Source of the DNA: Candidatus Omnitrophota bacterium
GTDB lineage: Bacteria; Omnitrophota; Gorgyraeia; Gygaellales; Profunditerraquicolaceae
Assembly: GCA_023229385.1 (NCBI GenBank)
Contig: JALNZI010000039.1
Span: 1-11,456 of the forward strand
Direction of reading: 5' to 3'
Length of the DNA stretch: 11,456 nucleotides
Positions 10,401-11,456 of the stretch are shown piece after piece. A model generated the notes under the pieces. That model had not been told where the DNA came from. It saw only the letters and a list, made by a program, of their open reading frames with translations, and made no database searches. Position numbers and translations under genes: made by a program. Position 1 is the stretch's first letter, and each line of letters starts with the position of its first letter.

Positions 10401-11456
10401 ATGACAAAACAACAAAGCTTTTTTGATAATTTAAAAAAAATATTTTCATCCACTGTAATTGTAAGAGGTGAAGATAATAAATTAAAAATTATTGATCTCG
10501 ACAAAATTCAAGCATACAATAATCTTGAAACCAATCGAGCAATTGATCGTTATGGACGTGGTTATAGTGGTGCTAATTATGCAAGTAGTTGGAATACAAC
10601 TGGTGATGCAAGATACAGACCATATAATAAGATGGATTTGTACAAAGATTATGATACGATGGACACTGATCCAATTCTCAGTACGGTGTTGGATATATAT
10701 TCAGAAGAAAGTTCATTAAATAATGAATATGATGATATTATAACTATTAACACAGAAAATAAGGATTTAGAAAATGTGTTATCTAATTTATTTTATGACA
10801 TATTAAATATTGAATTCAATTTACCAATCTGGATAAGAAGTTTAGTTAAATACGGAGACTTTTTTCTTAAAATGGATATAGTTGAAAAAATAGGTATTAC
10901 TAATGTATATCCATTATCACCATATGGTGTAGACAGATTTGAATCACCCGATGGAACAAACATAAGATTTACATATGATAAATCATTGGGTACTGGATTA
11001 AGTCCTGGTAACAATCAATTTTATGATTATGAAATTTCGCATTTCAGATTAATCAGTGATGCTTATTATTTACCATATGGTCGTTCTATTTTAGAACCAG
11101 CAAGGAGAATGTGGAAACAATTGATATTAATGGAAGATGCAATGCTTTTACATCGAATTCTCCGTGCTCCTGATAGACGTGCTTTTTATATTGATGTAGG
11201 TAATATCCCACCCAATGAAGTGGAAATGTATATTAAAAAAGTCATCAATGAAACCAAACGTATTCCATATATGGATCCAAATACGGGTCAATACAATTTG
11301 AGATACAATTTAATGTCATTAACTGATGATTTATATATGCCAGTTCGTGGTAATTCCAGTGGAACCAAAATAGATACGGTTGATGGATTAAAGTTTACTG
11401 GAACAGAAGACATTGAATATTTGAGAAATAGAATGATGGCTGCACTCAAAGTTCCT
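10401..11456 (+). CDS. gp20: Portal protein (T4 gp20-like), 5' part, cut by window edge
   Basis: The frame from the ATG at 10401 is open for 352 codons to the window end; a TAA directly precedes the ATG. The portal forms the ring at the special head vertex through which terminase pumps DNA and to which the neck binds. Recognition rests on the T4-type core: PYNKMDLYKDYDTMDTDPIL (75-94), KYGDFFLK (150-157), the highly typical MEDAMLLHRILRAPDRRAFY (244-263) followed by IDVGNIPPNEVE, then NLMSLTDDLYMPVRG (303-317) and GTKIDTVDG (321-329). T4 gp20 has about 520 residues, so roughly the last third is missing. It follows terL by 40 bases and is likely co-transcribed. No Shine-Dalgarno sequence is present. 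Identification is confident. Confidence 0.95.
   Translation, partial: MTKQQSFFDNLKKIFSSTVIVRGEDNKLKIIDLDKIQAYNNLETNRAIDRYGRGYSGANYASSWNTTGDARYRPYNKMDLYKDYDTMDTDPILSTVLDIYSEESSLNNEYDDIITINTENKDLENVLSNLFYDILNIEFNLPIWIRSLVKYGDFFLKMDIVEKIGITNVYPLSPYGVDRFESPDGTNIRFTYDKSLGTGLSPGNNQFYDYEISHFRLISDAYYLPYGRSILEPARRMWKQLILMEDAMLLHRILRAPDRRAFYIDVGNIPPNEVEMYIKKVINETKRIPYMDPNTGQYNLRYNLMSLTDDLYMPVRGNSSGTKIDTVDGLKFTGTEDIEYLRNRMMAALKVP

Noticed and set aside
10492..11014. Short frames inside the portal gene (10492-10719 and 10793-11014)
   Set aside because: Both are shadows of the open portal frame starting at 10401, which has many unmistakable T4 gp20-type motifs.
1..11456. Stop-codon recoding (TAA as sense) to explain the two in-frame TAA codons
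   Set aside because: TAA cleanly ends many genes here, including terL and the portal-proximal genes, so general recoding does not fit; local nonsense or read-through is simpler.

Overview
This AT-rich window looks like part of the late, head-gene region of a T4-type (myovirus-like) tailed phage, probably from an uncultured lineage. The two firm anchors are on the + strand at the right end: a large terminase (terL, T4 gp17-like, 8273-10360) carrying a mini-intein, followed directly by a T4 gp20-like portal gene that runs off the window. No gene start, on either strand, has a recognisable Shine-Dalgarno sequence. Leaders are A-rich, and one promoter-like match fits the Bacteroidota pattern. I therefore infer a Bacteroidota (flavobacteria-like) host, without proof.

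Layout. Positions 1-1523 hold a tightly packed leftward (- strand) operon of five small genes, with ATGA overlaps and 1-5 nt gaps. Four of the five begin with nearly the same short amphipathic helix (M-x-K-x-[ED]-L-K-Q-[LM]-I-[RK]). A divergent intergenic region (1524-1680) carries candidate promoters. From 1681 to about 3590 there are five small unrecognised genes plus a gene remnant, closed by a strong terminator at 3632-3658. From 3725 to 8215 there is a rightward block: an ADP-ribosyltransferase-like protein with the same kind of N-terminal helix, a zinc-ribbon protein, another helix-tagged small protein, and three ORFs that look like strings of small modules. The modules are joined by short linkers containing L-x-E-[G/S], and three families of perfect in-frame direct repeats mark the joints. 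A hairpin-plus-T-tract ends exactly at the terL start codon.

Working hypothesis. In T4, internal head proteins, including the ADP-ribosyltransferase Alt, carry a short N-terminal capsid-targeting segment. The prohead protease gp21 cuts it off after (L/I)-x-E, and the proteins are then ejected with the DNA. Here many small genes share one N-terminal helix that contains or ends near (L/I)-x-E, and the larger ORFs are punctuated by L-x-E-[G/S]. I infer a capsid-packaged, protease-processed effector set: single-domain tagged proteins plus polyproteins cut into modules. Two module types (ART-like, and the GKPVPPEVL-x-DYP module) are known from phage and plasmid 'polyvalent' proteins. The protease gene is not in the window.

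Two places show an in-frame TAA followed directly by more coding sequence (2074-2076 and 6323-6325). Across the 17 terminators seen, TAA and TGA are used and TAG never is. No tRNA, rRNA, CRISPR array or transposase was seen.
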